The notes below the pieces were generated by a model. That model was not told the DNA's origin. It saw only the letters and a program-made list of their open reading frames with translations, and did not search any database. From NCBI GenBank assembly GCA_028753945.1, contig JAPNXP010000002.1:8060001-8124000 (forward strand): DNA of 64,000 nucleotides, in the 5' to 3' direction. The translations under genes and the position numbers were made by a program. The stretch comes from Hexactinellida sp. DTS-2022 (Eukaryota; Porifera; Hexactinellida). Below, in pieces: positions 1 to 12,715 of this stretch. Numbering within the stretch: position 1 is the stretch's first letter; each line of letters opens with the position of its first letter.

Positions 1-485
1 ATAAGTGGGGGAGCATGGGACGGGGAAAATTCAACTGCCCCCCATTCCCCGGTTATAAAATTCAATTGGAAAAACATTACATATGCCATATTATACAAAA
101 TATTCATATAACACACACATTAATGCACGTTCTAGTTCTTATTTGTATATTATGACAATTTAGTTAAACTGCTGATCTACACTAGGTGATTTCTTCTAAA
201 AATATCAGAGTAGATCAATTGAAAATATATTTTTTTTAGAACTTTAGAGTCGATTTATTGGAAATATTGTATTATTTATAAGAATCATGTTACGATTTGT
301 CCATACCCCCATTTATGGAGGTTGTTTTGTATGGAGATAAAAACTCCTTGAAATTTATGGTCCCCCATTCCCCACTTCCCCGCTTATAGAGGTTCATTTG
401 TATGGATATAAACGAATATGGTAAAAGATTCCCCACTTATGGAGGTTCCCCATTTATAGAGACCCCACTTATAGAGGTTCCACTG
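1..485. mobile_element. Pogo/Tigger-like MITE, left end cut by window edge
   Basis: The right end reads AGAGGTTCCACTGTA and the window opens with ATAAGTGGGGGAGC, the inverted counterpart of the inner terminal repeat. Internal copies of a CCCCNNTTATGGAGGTT motif recur at about 310-475. The TA after the final CACTG fits a mariner/pogo-type TA duplication. The left terminus lies just outside the window. Confidence 0.55.
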
Positions 486-546
486 TACATGTATTATATT
501 CTATATTCCATTAATGTGGAATAGAATTTATTTTCTAATATTTAGA

Positions 547-620
547 AGTCCCAATAGTTCAGTTGGTAGCATATCAGAACAGTATGCAAGTGTTCCTGCG
601 TTCGATCCCCAAACTTGGCG
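547..620 (+). ncRNA. tRNA-like sequence (tRNA-derived SINE head or tRNA pseudogene)
   Basis: An A-box-like TAGTTCAGTTGG (555-566) and a B-box GTTCGATCCC (600-609) lie about 34 bases apart, as in an RNA polymerase III internal promoter. The outer strands do not pair as a clean acceptor stem, so a working tRNA is unlikely. No tail repeat was identified. Confidence 0.4.
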
Positions 621-1435
621 TAACCTTTTGGCAAGGAACTATATAAAGACAAATCATAAGCTTTATTATTATAATCTTATACACTATGGACTAAGTACAC
701 ATAACCAAAGCTAAACTGACCTATATAATGACAAAAACAACAATTTCAGATAGTTATTGAATTACATTTTGCTTTAAAAGTGTCCCAAAAGAAAATGGAC
801 TGCTATTGACAAATCCAATACATTCCAAAAGCTACACATTATTCAAAATACAATGTTTAAGCGAATGGGAGCTTAACTGATGAATCCATCCTGGGATGAA
901 AAACCTTGTAATAGATTAGTTCTAATTGAATTTGCAGGGAAAAATTTGAGCTTCGATTGCTCAATTCGGGATTTTGGAGCTTTCAACCAATATTTTGGAA
1001 AAAGTATTGAATTTTACTCTATGAAATTTTTATGTATATTAGTACACACTGTAACCAACATATTTGACCATTATTGAACAGAACTAAGAATTGCTTCCTG
1101 TTCAGTGACTTCAGAGAAAGGCATAAAATAGGAAATTTTAACGAATTTCACGCATTTCCTGGAGTTTGTATTTCTAGAATACTTTACTATGATCTAAACA
1201 GTCTGAAAATGGTCAAATTTGTAGATCTAATACTGTTAATTATAGACAATAATGTATGGAAATATAGCTTCCACAGTATCCTAGAAATCTTGGTCACGCT
1301 AAGATAACGATAGTATTGCCGAGACAGGAAGCCTTAAACAATGTTATACAAAATCATTCCGAAAATAAAACAAAGGAAGTTATGCAGTGGTGATTATATG
1401 CTTAGTTATGTAATTACAGTCTAGTATAGAGAGTT
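621..1435. other. AT-rich stretch without recognisable feature
   Basis: Only short open frames of 60-80 codons with no family resemblance. I see no terminal repeats here apart from a possible weak CAGTGG at 1386, which could be an end of the adjacent hAT relic but has no matching target duplication. Confidence 0.4.
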
Positions 1436-3757
1436 TCAATGCAATATTATAAATATTGTAGAAACCACCCATATCGCTAATACATTTTTGACGGCAAGTA
1501 TACTTAAATACGTTTTAATGCGTTTCAGAGTTGAGAAACTTCTTTCACTTGTAGCAGTTGTGATTGGTAATGTGGAAAATATCTGTAATATTATAGACAG
1601 TGCTGGCATCAAACTTTTATTGGATTCATATAATGCTTCGACTACAGTTTTAGATACCATCTCGCCTTTTGCCAGTTTATTAGACCAGATACTTTGCCAT
1701 ATATCCATTTCTGCTTCGATTTCTGCAGTACGATAAGGCAGCAATGACTCTAATGGCTTCAAAACACTCTTTACTTGATCCATAGGCATTTTAGCACCGT
1801 TAATTGGCAAAATATTTTGGAGAGTAAAGATTTTTTCTCTGTGTTTCAAGAACTTAAGATTAAGTTGCTCTATCAGCCCCTGAAAATATGGAAGGAATAC
1901 GTGTTCTCTGTAGAAAATTTCTTCTAGGTTGAGAAATTTAGAATTAGCTCTTGCTAGACCCTGGAAAGCGTCACTGTAGATCCAAAAATTTCAGCTTTTG
2001 ATTTTGCAGTCGTAAAAACTTTGGACATAATCTCATTATCCTGCATGTCCCTTTCAAAATTTGTAACCAAATTCTCAATAATGGAACACACTGCAGACAA
2101 GTCTAAATTTGGTGCCTGCTATTGATTTGAAACATTGAGCAGAAGTGCACTTGGACGTTCTAAAACCGTTCAAGAGTAAATGAAGTCGAAAGAAGTACAT
2201 ACGTGAATAAGCTGATTTGCTTTCGATGCTGTTTCTCCTCCTGGTACTTGATTTAGTTCCTCTAAAGCTCCAACGATTGGCTCAAATAATTCCAGAAACA
2301 CCAATATTGCATCATGCCTTTCTACCCATCGTGTAACAGCAAGAGTTTTCAATCGCTGGCGTCTCGATTCGGGACATAAGATTTGAATGGCCTGACGTAG
2401 TCTCTCCTCACGTAAAGGGTAACCATGAAAAAAGGAGATTATATAAGCAAGACTAGAGAATGTATTTCTAACAACAACAGAATTAGCTTTAGCAATGGCC
2501 AAATTAAAACTATGCAATGCACAATGAGTATAGTGGACCATTGTATACTTTTCACGTATGCAGGCTTGAACTCATTTGTATTTTCCAGCCATTGAACTAG
2601 CCCCATCCAATCCGAGTCTAACCATTCTTTTCAGATCAAGACCAGAAGAGATGCAAAATGATTCAATTGAATTTGCAATTCCAGCACCAGTTAGATCAGT
2701 CACTGTCAAGAAACCAAGAAACTTCTCGTATATGATGGGGACATTTTCATTTCGGATATTAATGTAACGAGCTGAGATTGACAGTTGCTCATGAGCTGAA
2801 ACATCTGCTGATTAGTCAGCTAAAATAGTGAAAGGGACACTTTCATGAACTTCGCAAACAATCTTTTTGCAAATCAATGAACCGCAAATATTTATAATCT
2901 GGTTCTGAATATTTGGGCTGAGAAATTTAGCGTTTGCACCACTAGTAATTAAGTGTTCTCTTAAAACAGCATCGCCTGCTCTTAGACGTAAACGAAGGGC
3001 TGCATGGAAGTTACCATCGTTTTCATTTGGCTCCTCAATATTCAATTCTGAAGACTCGCCTCTATGTGCACGAAAGGCTAATTCCTGTCGACCAAGAAAA
3101 AGAATGGTTTCTATTAAAGTACCAGTCTATCATGATTTAATTGTTTCTGTTTAATCGCTGTTGTTTTAGCTGGTCGCGAATATCTGAACCAGTCTCAGCT
3201 GCCTTTTTGAAAGCATCGCTCAACATAGTACAATCTCGATAATACGAGAGCTGACAATGACTGTTGAATACCTCTATGGCGTGCTTGTAGTTGTTGAACA
3301 GGGAAATTACTAGGGATCCAAATTTTTGTGTTCCTCTTTTAACTACTTGTTTGTCATTTCTATCTAAAAACAGGACACAAATTTACAAAATACGCCCGAC
3401 AAGTTTTCAGAGTAAGCAAGCCATGGGCAACAACCTAAGAAATACCTTTTCCTAACTCCTTGAATGATTGCTGGATGGATATAATTTTCTGGCGGCGTCC
3501 AACTGTTATGCAATATTTCTAAACGAAAGTCTTCATCTACTAACTGGTTTTCTGTTACAAATAGTCCGATATCCATATGATTTGGATGAGCAGTAATGGA
3601 CAGATCCTCGTTCGAATGATAAAGAGAGAAGGAATTGTTTTGAGTTATAAATTATAATCAATGATTCATCCAACTCGTTTTCAGATGACAAATCGTTTTC
3701 AACTCTTGTTTGTTTCGAAAAGAAAAAGTCACTGAAATTTCCTGGACGTTTAGACAT
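1436..3757 (-). pseudogene. hAT-superfamily transposase relic (TTF zinc finger / DUF4371 type)
   Basis: Read leftwards from a start near 3757 (MSKRPGNFSDFF), the broken frames follow the order of animal hAT proteins of the ZMYM1/52-kDa-repressor-like type. A TTF-type finger region at 3364-3576 carries PWLAYSENLSGVFC. The DUF4371/RNase-H region spans about 3045-2170, with VPFTILAD followed by a stop and then SADVSAHEQLS, so the region of the first catalytic Asp is interrupted. A conserved VTRWVERHDA block lies near 2330. The C-terminal hAT dimerisation domain at 1436-1849 carries ATSERSFSTLKRIKTYL. At least four stops or frame changes separate these blocks, so no functional enzyme can be made. 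Family assignment rests on motif order; whether some gaps are introns rather than decay is unclear. Confidence 0.85.
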
Positions 3758-3954
3758 TCTTTCGTAGATTATACCAAGTTACCAACTATTCATTCATGAA
3801 TCCATTTATTACAATAAATTGAGACTATGAAACCGTGAAACAAATCAAGTGCTATTTTGGGAATAGAGTCATATGAATTTAACAACTTCCACTAATTAAC
3901 GAAAAATAAACAATGTTGTTAATAAAACATTAATACAATCATCATAATAAATAT

Positions 3955-3999
3955 ATTTTTGCCCCCTAACCCCATTAGCTTTTTCTGGGTACGCCACTG
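3955..3999 (-). repeat. Probable hAT terminal inverted repeat next to the transposase relic
   Basis: Read on the minus strand this starts CAGTGGCGTACCCAGAAAAA, a typical hAT terminus, about 240 bases upstream of the hAT transposase start. The following eight bases (TTTCCTAC) have no identified partner at the other end, so element boundaries remain open. Confidence 0.5.
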
Positions 4000-4091
4000 T
4001 TTCCTACCAACTATCGTTTTAAGCCACTGTGATGAGTTCTTTTCTAAACAATTAAAACACAAGGCTGGGTGTATATGTGTATATGTGTATA

Positions 4092-4653
4092 CACTAACCG
4101 GACAAAAGTATTTGAACAGCAATCATTTGAATTTATATATTCAAGCTTCTAGCACATCTGAGCATTGGTAGATTTATCAACACTGCTATATACATAAACG
4201 ATATGTAAAGTATATTAAAATAGCAAATTTTTGAATTTAAATATATATGGAGTGTCAAACTCATTAAGTATATAATTAGCTAATTAAATATATAATTTCC
4301 GATCATCAAGATGGAATGAGATTACAGAAAATCTGATTGCAGATTTGAATTCCACATGGTGGAATTACTCTAGGTGCATAATTTCAAATCAATACGTTTA
4401 TTTTCTACTGAATTACAGCCACATTTCTAATTGTGCCACTTGTGCCACAAGTGGCACGTGGCAGATACTCTTATGCTACTTCATCAATATTGACTAAAAT
4501 GACGTGAATTTGAAATATTTTTTACTTTACAAATATAGCAACGTATTTGTAGTCATTTCAGAGTAGTTTAAACAGCAATTAATATGTTACCAGACGACTA
4601 TTGTGTGTCTGCATTCAAATTCAAATTGTTCAAATACTTTTGGCTGGTTAGTG
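4092..4653. mobile_element. Tc1-like MITE, copy 1
   Basis: Termini CACTAACCGGACAAAAGTAT and the inverse, ending CTTTTGGCTGGTTAGTG, flanked by TA. The interior has the palindrome TAATTAGCTAATTA and an inverted GTGCCACTTGTGCCACAAG block. A same-size copy lies at 62575-63127. There is no transposase frame, so it is non-autonomous. Confidence 0.8.
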
Positions 4654-4658
4654 TATAT

Positions 4659-5704
4659 CATAGACTCCTTAAGTAAAGGCCTGGAAAGTCGCGATCTCGG
4701 GGGTTTTAACTTGAGTCTGAGAGGCTCCAATTATAAAAATTGATGAAGCATTAAGTTTCCGGTCTCCAAATGTGATTTTTGGCATATAGGGGTAACTTTT
4801 GGCACCCGTCAACAATTTGAGGTTTTCACTCAAAATTTCTCACACATCGACAAGTTATGACGTCATTGTCACATTTCGAGAACCCTGAAAAGTCACTTAA
4901 TCGCACATAATTCGCACTCTAAGAGATAAAAATCTGAAGATTTAATGGATAATGCACATTAATGATGCGGACACTTTGGTAACACCAAATTTCCAAAATG
5001 CTTACTCATTATCACATGATGACGTAATCACTAAATTTCACATTTTTAAATTTGACTATTTAGGCCTATTTACGCTTTATAATCAATGTTATAAGTGTAT
5101 AAACCATACACCAACCGCAAAGTGGTTGGTATGTGGTTGGGTTCTGCCGCAAAACGACTTAGCAAGCGAAGCGCACTAGTATATATAGATATACTGTAGA
5201 ATCAATCTATATATATACTAGCGTGCTTTGCGGCAGAACCCAACCACATACCAACCACTTTTCGGTTGGTGTATTGATTATAAAGCGTAAATAGGCCAAA
5301 ATAGTCAAATTTAAAAATGTGAAATTTTAGTGATTACGTCATCATGTGATAATGAGTAAGCATATTGGCAATCTGGTGTTATCAAAGTGTCCGCATCATT
5401 AATGTGCATGTTCCATTAAATTTTCAGATATTTATCTCTTAGAGTGCGCGAATTATGTGCGATTAAGTGACTTTTCAGGGTTCTCGAAATGTGACAATGA
5501 CGTCATAACTTGTCGATGTATGAGAAATTTTGAGTGAAAACCTCAAATTGTTGACGGGTGCCAAAAGTTACCCCTATATGCCAAAAATCACATTTGGAGA
5601 CCGGAAACTTAATGCTTCATCATTTTTTATAATTGGAGCCTCTCAGACTCAAGTTAAAACCCCCGAAATCGCGACGTTCCAGTCCTTTACTTAAGGAGTC
5701 TATG
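4659..5704. repeat. 1-kb near-perfect palindrome (two head-to-head Helitron-like arms)
   Basis: The left arm starts CATAGACTCCTTAAGTAAAG and the right arm ends with its inverse. The arms (~515 bp each) meet near 5190-5205. Read outward from the centre, both begin A then TCTATATATA, continue ACTAG(T/C)G and then GCTT(C/T)GC. TC after a flanking A is the 5' signature of Helitrons. The arms also share a CGC-rich hairpin motif around GGTTGGTATGTGGTTGGGTT. No Rep/helicase frame is present. Assignment to Helitrons is inference; the palindrome is directly visible. Confidence 0.75.
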
Positions 5705-6185
5705 GTATATATATATGTTTGTTTGTATGTTACTAGTTGATTGAAGAAAGTGGACAGTTTCCAAATGTGATTTTTGGCATATATGGGTAACTTTTGGAAC
5801 CCGGCAACAAGTTGAGGTTTCCAATCAAAATTTCTCACAACTAGACAATGACGTCATTGCCACATTTTGAGAACCCTGAATATTCACATAAATGCACATA
5901 ATTCGCGCCCTTTAAGAGATAAAAATCTGGAAATTCAATTTACATTTAAATTAATGATGCAGACACGTTGGTCACACCAAATCGCCACTATGCTAACTAA
6001 TTATCGCATGATAACGTAATCATAAAAGTTTCTCATTGTAAATTTACTATTTAGGCCTATTTATTATGTACTCCTAATTAATATTAGGACTACATAAACC
6101 ACACAACAACCGCGAAGCGGTTGGTGTGTGGTTGTGTTCTGCCGCGAAGCGAGCTAGCAAGCGAAGCGCGCAAGTTGAATATAAA
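5705..6185. mobile_element. Third, diverged copy of the palindrome arm
   Basis: From about 5755 the sequence repeats the left arm in the same orientation (TCCAAATGTGATTTTTGGCA, then TTGAGGTTT, TGACGTCATTG and AATTCGCGCCC). It ends in GCGAAGCGGTTGGTGTGTGG and GCTAGCAAGCGAAGCGCGC. It is clearly more diverged than the two arms beside it, so it is an independent insertion. Confidence 0.65.
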
Positions 6186-6679
6186 ATCGGATGCTTCACA
6201 GATACAACTATATGCCTACTTATCCCAGAAACTTCTTTTTGTTGATTCGGAATCGAATTGATTTCTCAAGGCCCTATATATAATTAATTTTGCCAAAATA
6301 TACCCTAAAATCTGCATGAACGGAATTATGACATTAATGACTATATATGAACGTATTTTAAAAGTTAGGAATATGAAAAATAGTGATGAATAAATCCTGA
6401 AACTTTGCTATACTCCTGAAACTTGCTCTATTTACAACAAAATATATTATTTTAATAGATATAATAATATGCACATGAGCGATTTGTCAATTTTTGCCCC
6501 ACCGAATGCCTATATCCTTAACTCATTCTGGTAGAAGCCTACTGAGAACAAGAGCATGATGTGAAGCGATATTATGAAACTGCAAAATTTCACAAATATA
6601 ATACTTAGAAATCCATGATTTGATGCTCTCTATTTCGCAGTATACTTGGCATTATTTCCTGAAATTAATGCCACCTAGG
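6186..6679. other. AT-rich spacer, nothing recognised
   Basis: No open frame with family resemblance, no terminal repeats and no satellite seen. The first TTTTAGAC target duplication starts at 6680. Confidence 0.4.
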
Positions 6680-6861
6680 TTTTAGACCAGTGGTTCTCAA
6701 AATTTTCACAGTGCGTACCACTTCTTCAAAAATCAGGGTATCCGCGTACCACCATAATGATAGATATTTAAATTAATCCCTAAACGACGTACACCATATC
6801 GAACTAAAGTACATTTCCATTGTATTTAATAACTTTTCAATTTTGATGTTTTTTAAAGTAA

Positions 6862-7123
6862 GTCCGTGTATATCTAAAAGTAGCCCCTATTCGAATAATC
6901 GCCTACCTCCAATAATATCCCCCCCAAATTAGCTAATGTAAATTTACTACCGGTACCCTGAGTAAATTTATTTACCTAATTTTAGTCGCAATACGATTAT
7001 CAACCGACTATACTAAATAAATTGTATCAACATGTGATATTCTCGAAAAGTCACAAAAATTACTGGTCAGAAAATGGCATAAAATACAATAATCGCCTAG
7101 GCTACTATTCGAATAAATACGGA
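6862..7123. mobile_element. MITE family C, copy 1 (nested)
   Basis: The body runs from GTAGCCCCTATTCGAATAAT to CGCCTAGGCTACTATTCGAA, terminal inverted repeats around TATTCGAATA. It matches 50831-51096, which keeps clearer ends. It sits inside the hAT element starting at 6688, so it is younger than that insertion. Confidence 0.65.
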
Positions 7124-7672
7124 ATTCAAATGGCTTAATTAGGGGAGGAGCAAGTGCCCCCCAGAGACGGATTAAGTGTATATTGGACCCCGGCGGACAT
7201 CAACTACGGACCTTTAGGAGTTTCTTTGAGGACACCCGTGAATATAATCCTACAGGGTCCTTACAAATGTACTACAATCTTCACTACCTTTTGCATCCCA
7301 ACGATCTTCGTAAGTCTTCTGATATATCGTCCCACAACCCAATGTTATTCACAAGTTTGTTTTCTTTCTGAGTTAAAAACGTGTTGCTCTTCTACAACCT
7401 CTTGAACTTGATACTCTGAATCGATAAAACTGGAGTCCCATACTGCAAGTAATTCGTTTTAATTAGAGACAAATGAATCACCAAGAGGTACAAAGGAACA
7501 TATGCGCCGATCTTAGTAGTAGTGAGGTATTTCCTAGGGGGGGAGACAACCTTGGGACCTATTTTTCGACCTTGGCCGCCCAAGGTCGAAGTTTGATTAT
7601 AAAGGTAAATTCTTTCCAAGATTGAGCGACTTGAGCATTCGGAGGCCAATGATAATGCTACTAATGGTTTAA

Positions 7673-9258
7673 GGCCCCTCTCGGGTTAATTTTGAATTAT
7701 TTAAATAATTGAGTTTATTTCGTTTTTATTAGTTATAATACCCGGGAGGATAATATAGGAAAATTTGGCTCAATTCTGGGGACAATAGAACTCTCTAGAG
7801 CAATTTGAAATTGGGGAATGTCTGTTATATGGCCAAATTGAGAGTAATATAAATTACGGCCACACAATGCTGGTCAGATAAATTGAGATTCGATTGTTTT
7901 TGGATAGTACACCAGAAAGTAAAGCCACATTGAAAATTTCAGGTGAATCTGACTAATAGTTTTGCTGTAGCGACCATTATAAGATCCAGGAATGTGAAGG
8001 ACATCATGGAGGGTGACTTTTTCAAATGGAATGAAAGTTTAGTAGGCTGGCACTGCCACAATTTGTTTTCAATATAGTTGTTATTCATACAAAAGTATAT
8101 CTGCATATCTACTTAGGTTGTAAACCTAAATTTTCAACATTCCAAAAATTAAGTTCCGAGTTATAGTCATTTGAAGTCAGATTTGGACTGTCAAGGTCCC
8201 TAGTCTGACTTCAAAGGGCATTAACTTTGAAAGTTTGTATTGTAAAGTTTAGATCAACGGTCATTCCCATTTTAAATATATATTCAATCGTTTACACTTG
8301 GTTTCAAACAATTTGGATGAAAACTGTGAACGCTTTAGCATTTTAAACTTTCTGACCTTTCAACTCATTGGGTGGTCCTTTCACATCTCTACATTGAATC
8401 TCAGAAACCCGTCGACCAATAATGAAATATTTGAGTGCAAAATGCTTGCAATACCCGGTTTCCTATTCGTTCATAATACATTTTATGACCCTAACTCGCA
8501 AAAATCTTCCAAATGACCATATATGGGCATAAAATGTGCCCATTTTTGATGATTTAGCATATTTATTTCTTCAAAACTATAAACTCTAGAGCTTAGCACT
8601 AAATTTCCCATCACATCCATATAATATTGCAAACCCATTAGAATCACAATTGAAACCATTTTCCTAAAGATTGCTGTCCTATATATTGACCGGAATACCC
8701 TCATAATAGTGTGAAAAGTAAATTTAAAATTCCATTTATTTTTGGTTCAACTATTGCAAATTTGGTCCAAATTGTTTGAAACCAAGTCTAAACTAACGAG
8801 GACATATGTAATTTGGGGGGATTTTTCAAACTAACCTCTAGCATAAAAAAATTCAGAATTCTATATCTTTGAAGTTCGACTTGGACCGCATATTTACATA
8901 AAACATCGAATAATGCAAAAATTGGCAGTCAAAATGTGACTTCAAAGGGCTATAACTCACAAAGTTTGTATGTTAGTGGTTAGTTTGAAAAATCCCCCCG
9001 AATTACATATGTCTTCATCAGTTTAGACTTGGTTTCAAACTATTTAGACCAAATTTGCAACAGTTGAACCAAATGTAAATATATTTTCAATTGAAAATTG
9101 ACATTTTCATGATGATACACACATTCCTGAGCACTAAACTGGTATTAACAGCAAAAGTAGCGCTCAGATTCACTTGAAATTTTCAATGTATCAATACTTT
9201 ACTGTGTACTATACGAAAACAGTCTAATCTCAATTACCAAATTAACCAAAGAGGGGCC
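7673..9258. mobile_element. TTAA-flanked foldback element with long arms (nested)
   Basis: Ends GGCCCCTCTCGGGTTAATTT and its inverse ATTAACCAAAGAGGGGCC, with TTAA directly outside both (7669-7672 and 9259-9262). Sub-terminal blocks about 7860-8060 and 9150-9245 are also inverted copies, with CCACTTGGTTTCAAAC-type motifs repeating inward. It has no transposase. TTAA targets fit piggyBac or Kolobok mobilisation; the superfamily is inferred. Related sequence lies in 55932-58217. Confidence 0.75.
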
Positions 9259-10233
9259 TTAAACATATATAGTACATTAAATTTACAACCTTATGGCATC
9301 CTTCATTAAACAGGATGCTAGCACATCAACGACCTGGGGGATCCTAACACCCCAGAGCCCACCATGATAGGTACATTTACGCGTATGGTAGTATATACTA
9401 TAATCTTATATACAATCTTAGTTCTCAAATTGTAAATAGAAGCTATTCGATGTCACTTGTGAGCAGAGTAGATTCTAATATAAATTCCATAACAATTACA
9501 TATGATATTAATGTATTTTCTTTTGCACGAATATAATTGCACAATTTATATACTGTGCGTATTCAATTTTAATCAATTTTGTTTATATTCCCCCAATAAT
9601 TACCCCCCAGTGGACCCCGCCAGTACATCCCCAGTGTACCCCCTCCCCCAGCCTTCCGACCTGGGGGATCCAGACCTCCCCCCAGAACCCCAACATAGGC
9701 GCCTATGCAAAGGAAGATGTTGAATTAGAAAGCTCATAGTGTTCGGCTGACAATTCTTGTGATAGTGATTGTAAGTTAGAGAATGTGTCTAGTTTAGGAA
9801 GTTTAGACGTTTCTTGTTTAGTGGCTCATCGTGAAGGTGACTTTATTTTATTTTAGTTGCCCCTGACTTGCGAATAGGATGCATTACTGTGAAGTGGAGA
9901 ATATATTTAGAATCGAAAAATTTAATGTAAAAGTAGATCAGGACTAGGCTTCTTACTTTAATGTGCTGTCTATTAATTATATCAGTGTTATTACTTCACT
10001 ACTCAAACATTATAATGCAACCCATTTCTCAATACAAATATTACAGCTTTGTATTGTCCCAATTTAGGCTCGGGCCCCGGGCGACCGCCCTCCCGCGCCC
10101 CTTAAGCCACCACTGGTGCTCCCTGCTTCCCCGGACTCCTACTCCCTCCGCCAATAGCTCTGCGTACCACTAAAAGGAGCTCGCGTACCACCAGTGGGAC
10201 GGGTACCACAGTTTGAGAACCACTGTTTTAGAC

Positions 10234-12095
10234 TATAGTGAATAAAGTACAAAGTTTTTAGAGGTATTTGAGAACATGAAAATTTGCCCCTACTTCCGTT
10301 CAAGAACCCATTGTGGGCAAATTACTTAATAGTATAATTATGAATTAATATAATATGAAGTTAGCTTGATTCCACCGTTTCTCCAGGCATCCGAATGTAG
10401 AAAAACGTACAGATCCTAGAATTTAATACTAATCAGAAATGATCCCGCAACGTTGCGAAACGGTGCCCTACCTAAATTATCATACCCCCACCCGCTATAA
10501 CCTTAAGAATTGAAATATGATTTTCAAGATTATAATTTTTGTTTGTGAAGATATCAATTTTGTATTTTTGCCCAATGTATAATTCGCATTGTTGTCTCCA
10601 ATTCCAAATTCTTCACTGCATGTCAAAGTTTCAGTTTCCAATAAGCCAATGCGTATATACACTCCTTCAACTGATGACTTGACCTCGTTGGTAACCGTAT
10701 CAGATATAGCCAGAGAGAAATGTTCCAAGGATGCTTCGAAGGAAGTTTGCATTAGCGATACGAGAGAATTCTATATTTAGGCAATTTATAAGTAGTTCAC
10801 TATCTCTAACTGACTTAATCAAACATCTAAGGCAATAGGATTTTAGTTCAAAACAACTTAGAAAATATTTAGGAATGCGATTCAATAGTGTTAAATAATG
10901 CTCCCATAGGCGTTTTACTAAAGTTCGAAATTTTGCAGAATTTTAAGTAAGAAACAATATAACATCAAGTTCCAAATATTATTGTGTATATTTAAAGTAA
11001 CTTGACTTAAAAACGCAAACCTGGGTGAGGGTGTATTAGAATGCTAATTTCTCAACAGCGAGGATATCCGTGTATACATGTCTAAAAGGTACCAAATTTA
11101 CTTTTTCCCAATTCCACTTTCCTGATCATATGATGAATATGTTTGTTGATACTGAATATGCTTGCATTTATTGCAAATGACATGTATAAGATTCCCTATG
11201 AATTTCAGGACTATAGGATTAATAGATTTCTACTTAAAATTCCCAGAAGTTATAATTTCTATGTTTTGAGATAATTACGTTTGAAGTTTTGTAGAGATTT
11301 TGGAAAATATATCCTCAATAAGAAGGTGTTTCATCTCGTTCTGGGATCATCGGTTGATTAAATTGGAACGGAATTCGATCTGACACCCGGTCACTTTCTT
11401 TCGTCAGATGATGCTCCTGACATAGATGTCTCGTTTAGGTCTTCGGTATTTATGGAATCGTTGAGTAATCGCAGGCAATTTTGCAACTGCACTAGTGGCT
11501 GCCGTACCAATCGGTGCAGAAGCAAAAGTGCTAATATTAAGTGTAACTCTAAATGTCATAAGCAGTTAGCATGCCAAAATAAATAGCAAACGAAATCAGA
11601 TAATAATTAGTTACCACCATATTTATATTTCATTCTTTCAGGCATCTATGAAATCTTGAATCTAGTTAGAAATATATTTAGAAGACGGTATAAACTGCGG
11701 GAACTTCGGAGGGATATTAATTAAATGGACAGTTCGTTACAGGACTGTCTGGTACTACTAAATCTTACCAATAACTGTAGTAGATTTCAATTTATTGATA
11801 AAAACCACCTAGCTTATTTGAAAATACTAGTAAACATATCATGTCCATGTACCATGTAACGAGGACCACTGCATAAGGTACGGTTCCGCAATCTTTCATT
11901 TATATCAGGCCACATAATCTTAACAAAATTTTCCTCAGGCCGCAAACAATATCGATAATTTTTTGAAAATTATCACAAAACTATTATGTTGTTGTAATAC
12001 AAGAACTATACTAATTTCTAAGCAAAAAGTGCATAAAGGACTCTAGTCAAAAGGTAATGCAGTTAGAAATGTCTGTCAGATGTGCACCTGCATAT
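10234..12095. other. AT-rich stretch, no supported gene
   Basis: Several 60-85 codon frames occur on both strands, with no codon-use contrast or family motif. At 12096-12121 the sequence TTAAAAAGTACCTGGCGC matches the left end of the TTAA-flanked element at 15252, suggesting a solo or truncated end. Confidence 0.35.
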
Positions 12096-12715
12096 ATTAA
12101 AAAGTACCTGGCGCATGCGCTACTCGTGTGTACTCATGATGAGGCGTGTATTAATTAAATAAGTTTTCGTTTTAAATAATAAATATTGACGCCTGGGCAC
12201 TATCTTTCTATCTGTCACTATCACTTTCGAATTGAGAGACATCATTGAGCAAGTGAAGAATTCTGCCGTTATAAGTGTTTGAGAACTTAGTTTGAAAAAC
12301 AAATTAAAGGAACGACAAAAACTTTTTATAGTTGTATTCGAAACCAAATTATGCATAAGAGTAGGCAGAATATTGGGATACACATAAATATGTGTCTGAC
12401 AAAGCATCGCTCACGGCAGAGTGTGCATAATATGCTTGGAATAAAGCGCCGAAGTCGAAGAGAGTTGGTCACAAGTCCTTCGTTGCAAGTACCTCTCTTT
12501 CTGTATTTTGCTTCAAGCCATATTTGTATTCAGTTATCATGAAAGATTTGTATTTAGTTCTCATGAAAGATTTGTATTCAGTTCTCATGAAGATTTGTAT
12601 TCAGTTCATATGAAAGAACTTGGTTTCACTCAAGCTACAAAAGCATGCGTATGCAATACATTGGGAGATCTGATCGTCTTCGAAACCAATTCCGAATTCG
12701 GAAGTGCCGCGAGGC

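Larger units (their letters stand above)
6688..10225. mobile_element. 3.5-kb hAT element with 8-bp target duplication, bearing nested insertions
   Basis: The left end is CAGTGGTTCTCAAA and the right end TTTGAGAACCACTG. TTTTAGAC is duplicated exactly at 6680-6687 and 10226-10233. Both sub-terminal regions repeat GCGTACCAC, typical of hAT-derived MITEs. The element carries a 260-bp MITE (6862-7123) and a 1.6-kb TTAA-flanked element (7673-9258). The rest shows no intact transposase, so it is a non-autonomous or heavily deleted copy. A C-rich tract at 9590-9710 and a GC-rich one at 10070-10150 lie inside it. Confidence 0.85.

Noticed and set aside
1386-1400. CAGTGGTGATTATATG as left terminus of the hAT transposase element
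   Set aside because: Only seven bases resemble the CAGTGGCG end at 3999 and the adjacent 8-bp flanks (AAGTTATG and TTTCCTAC) do not match.
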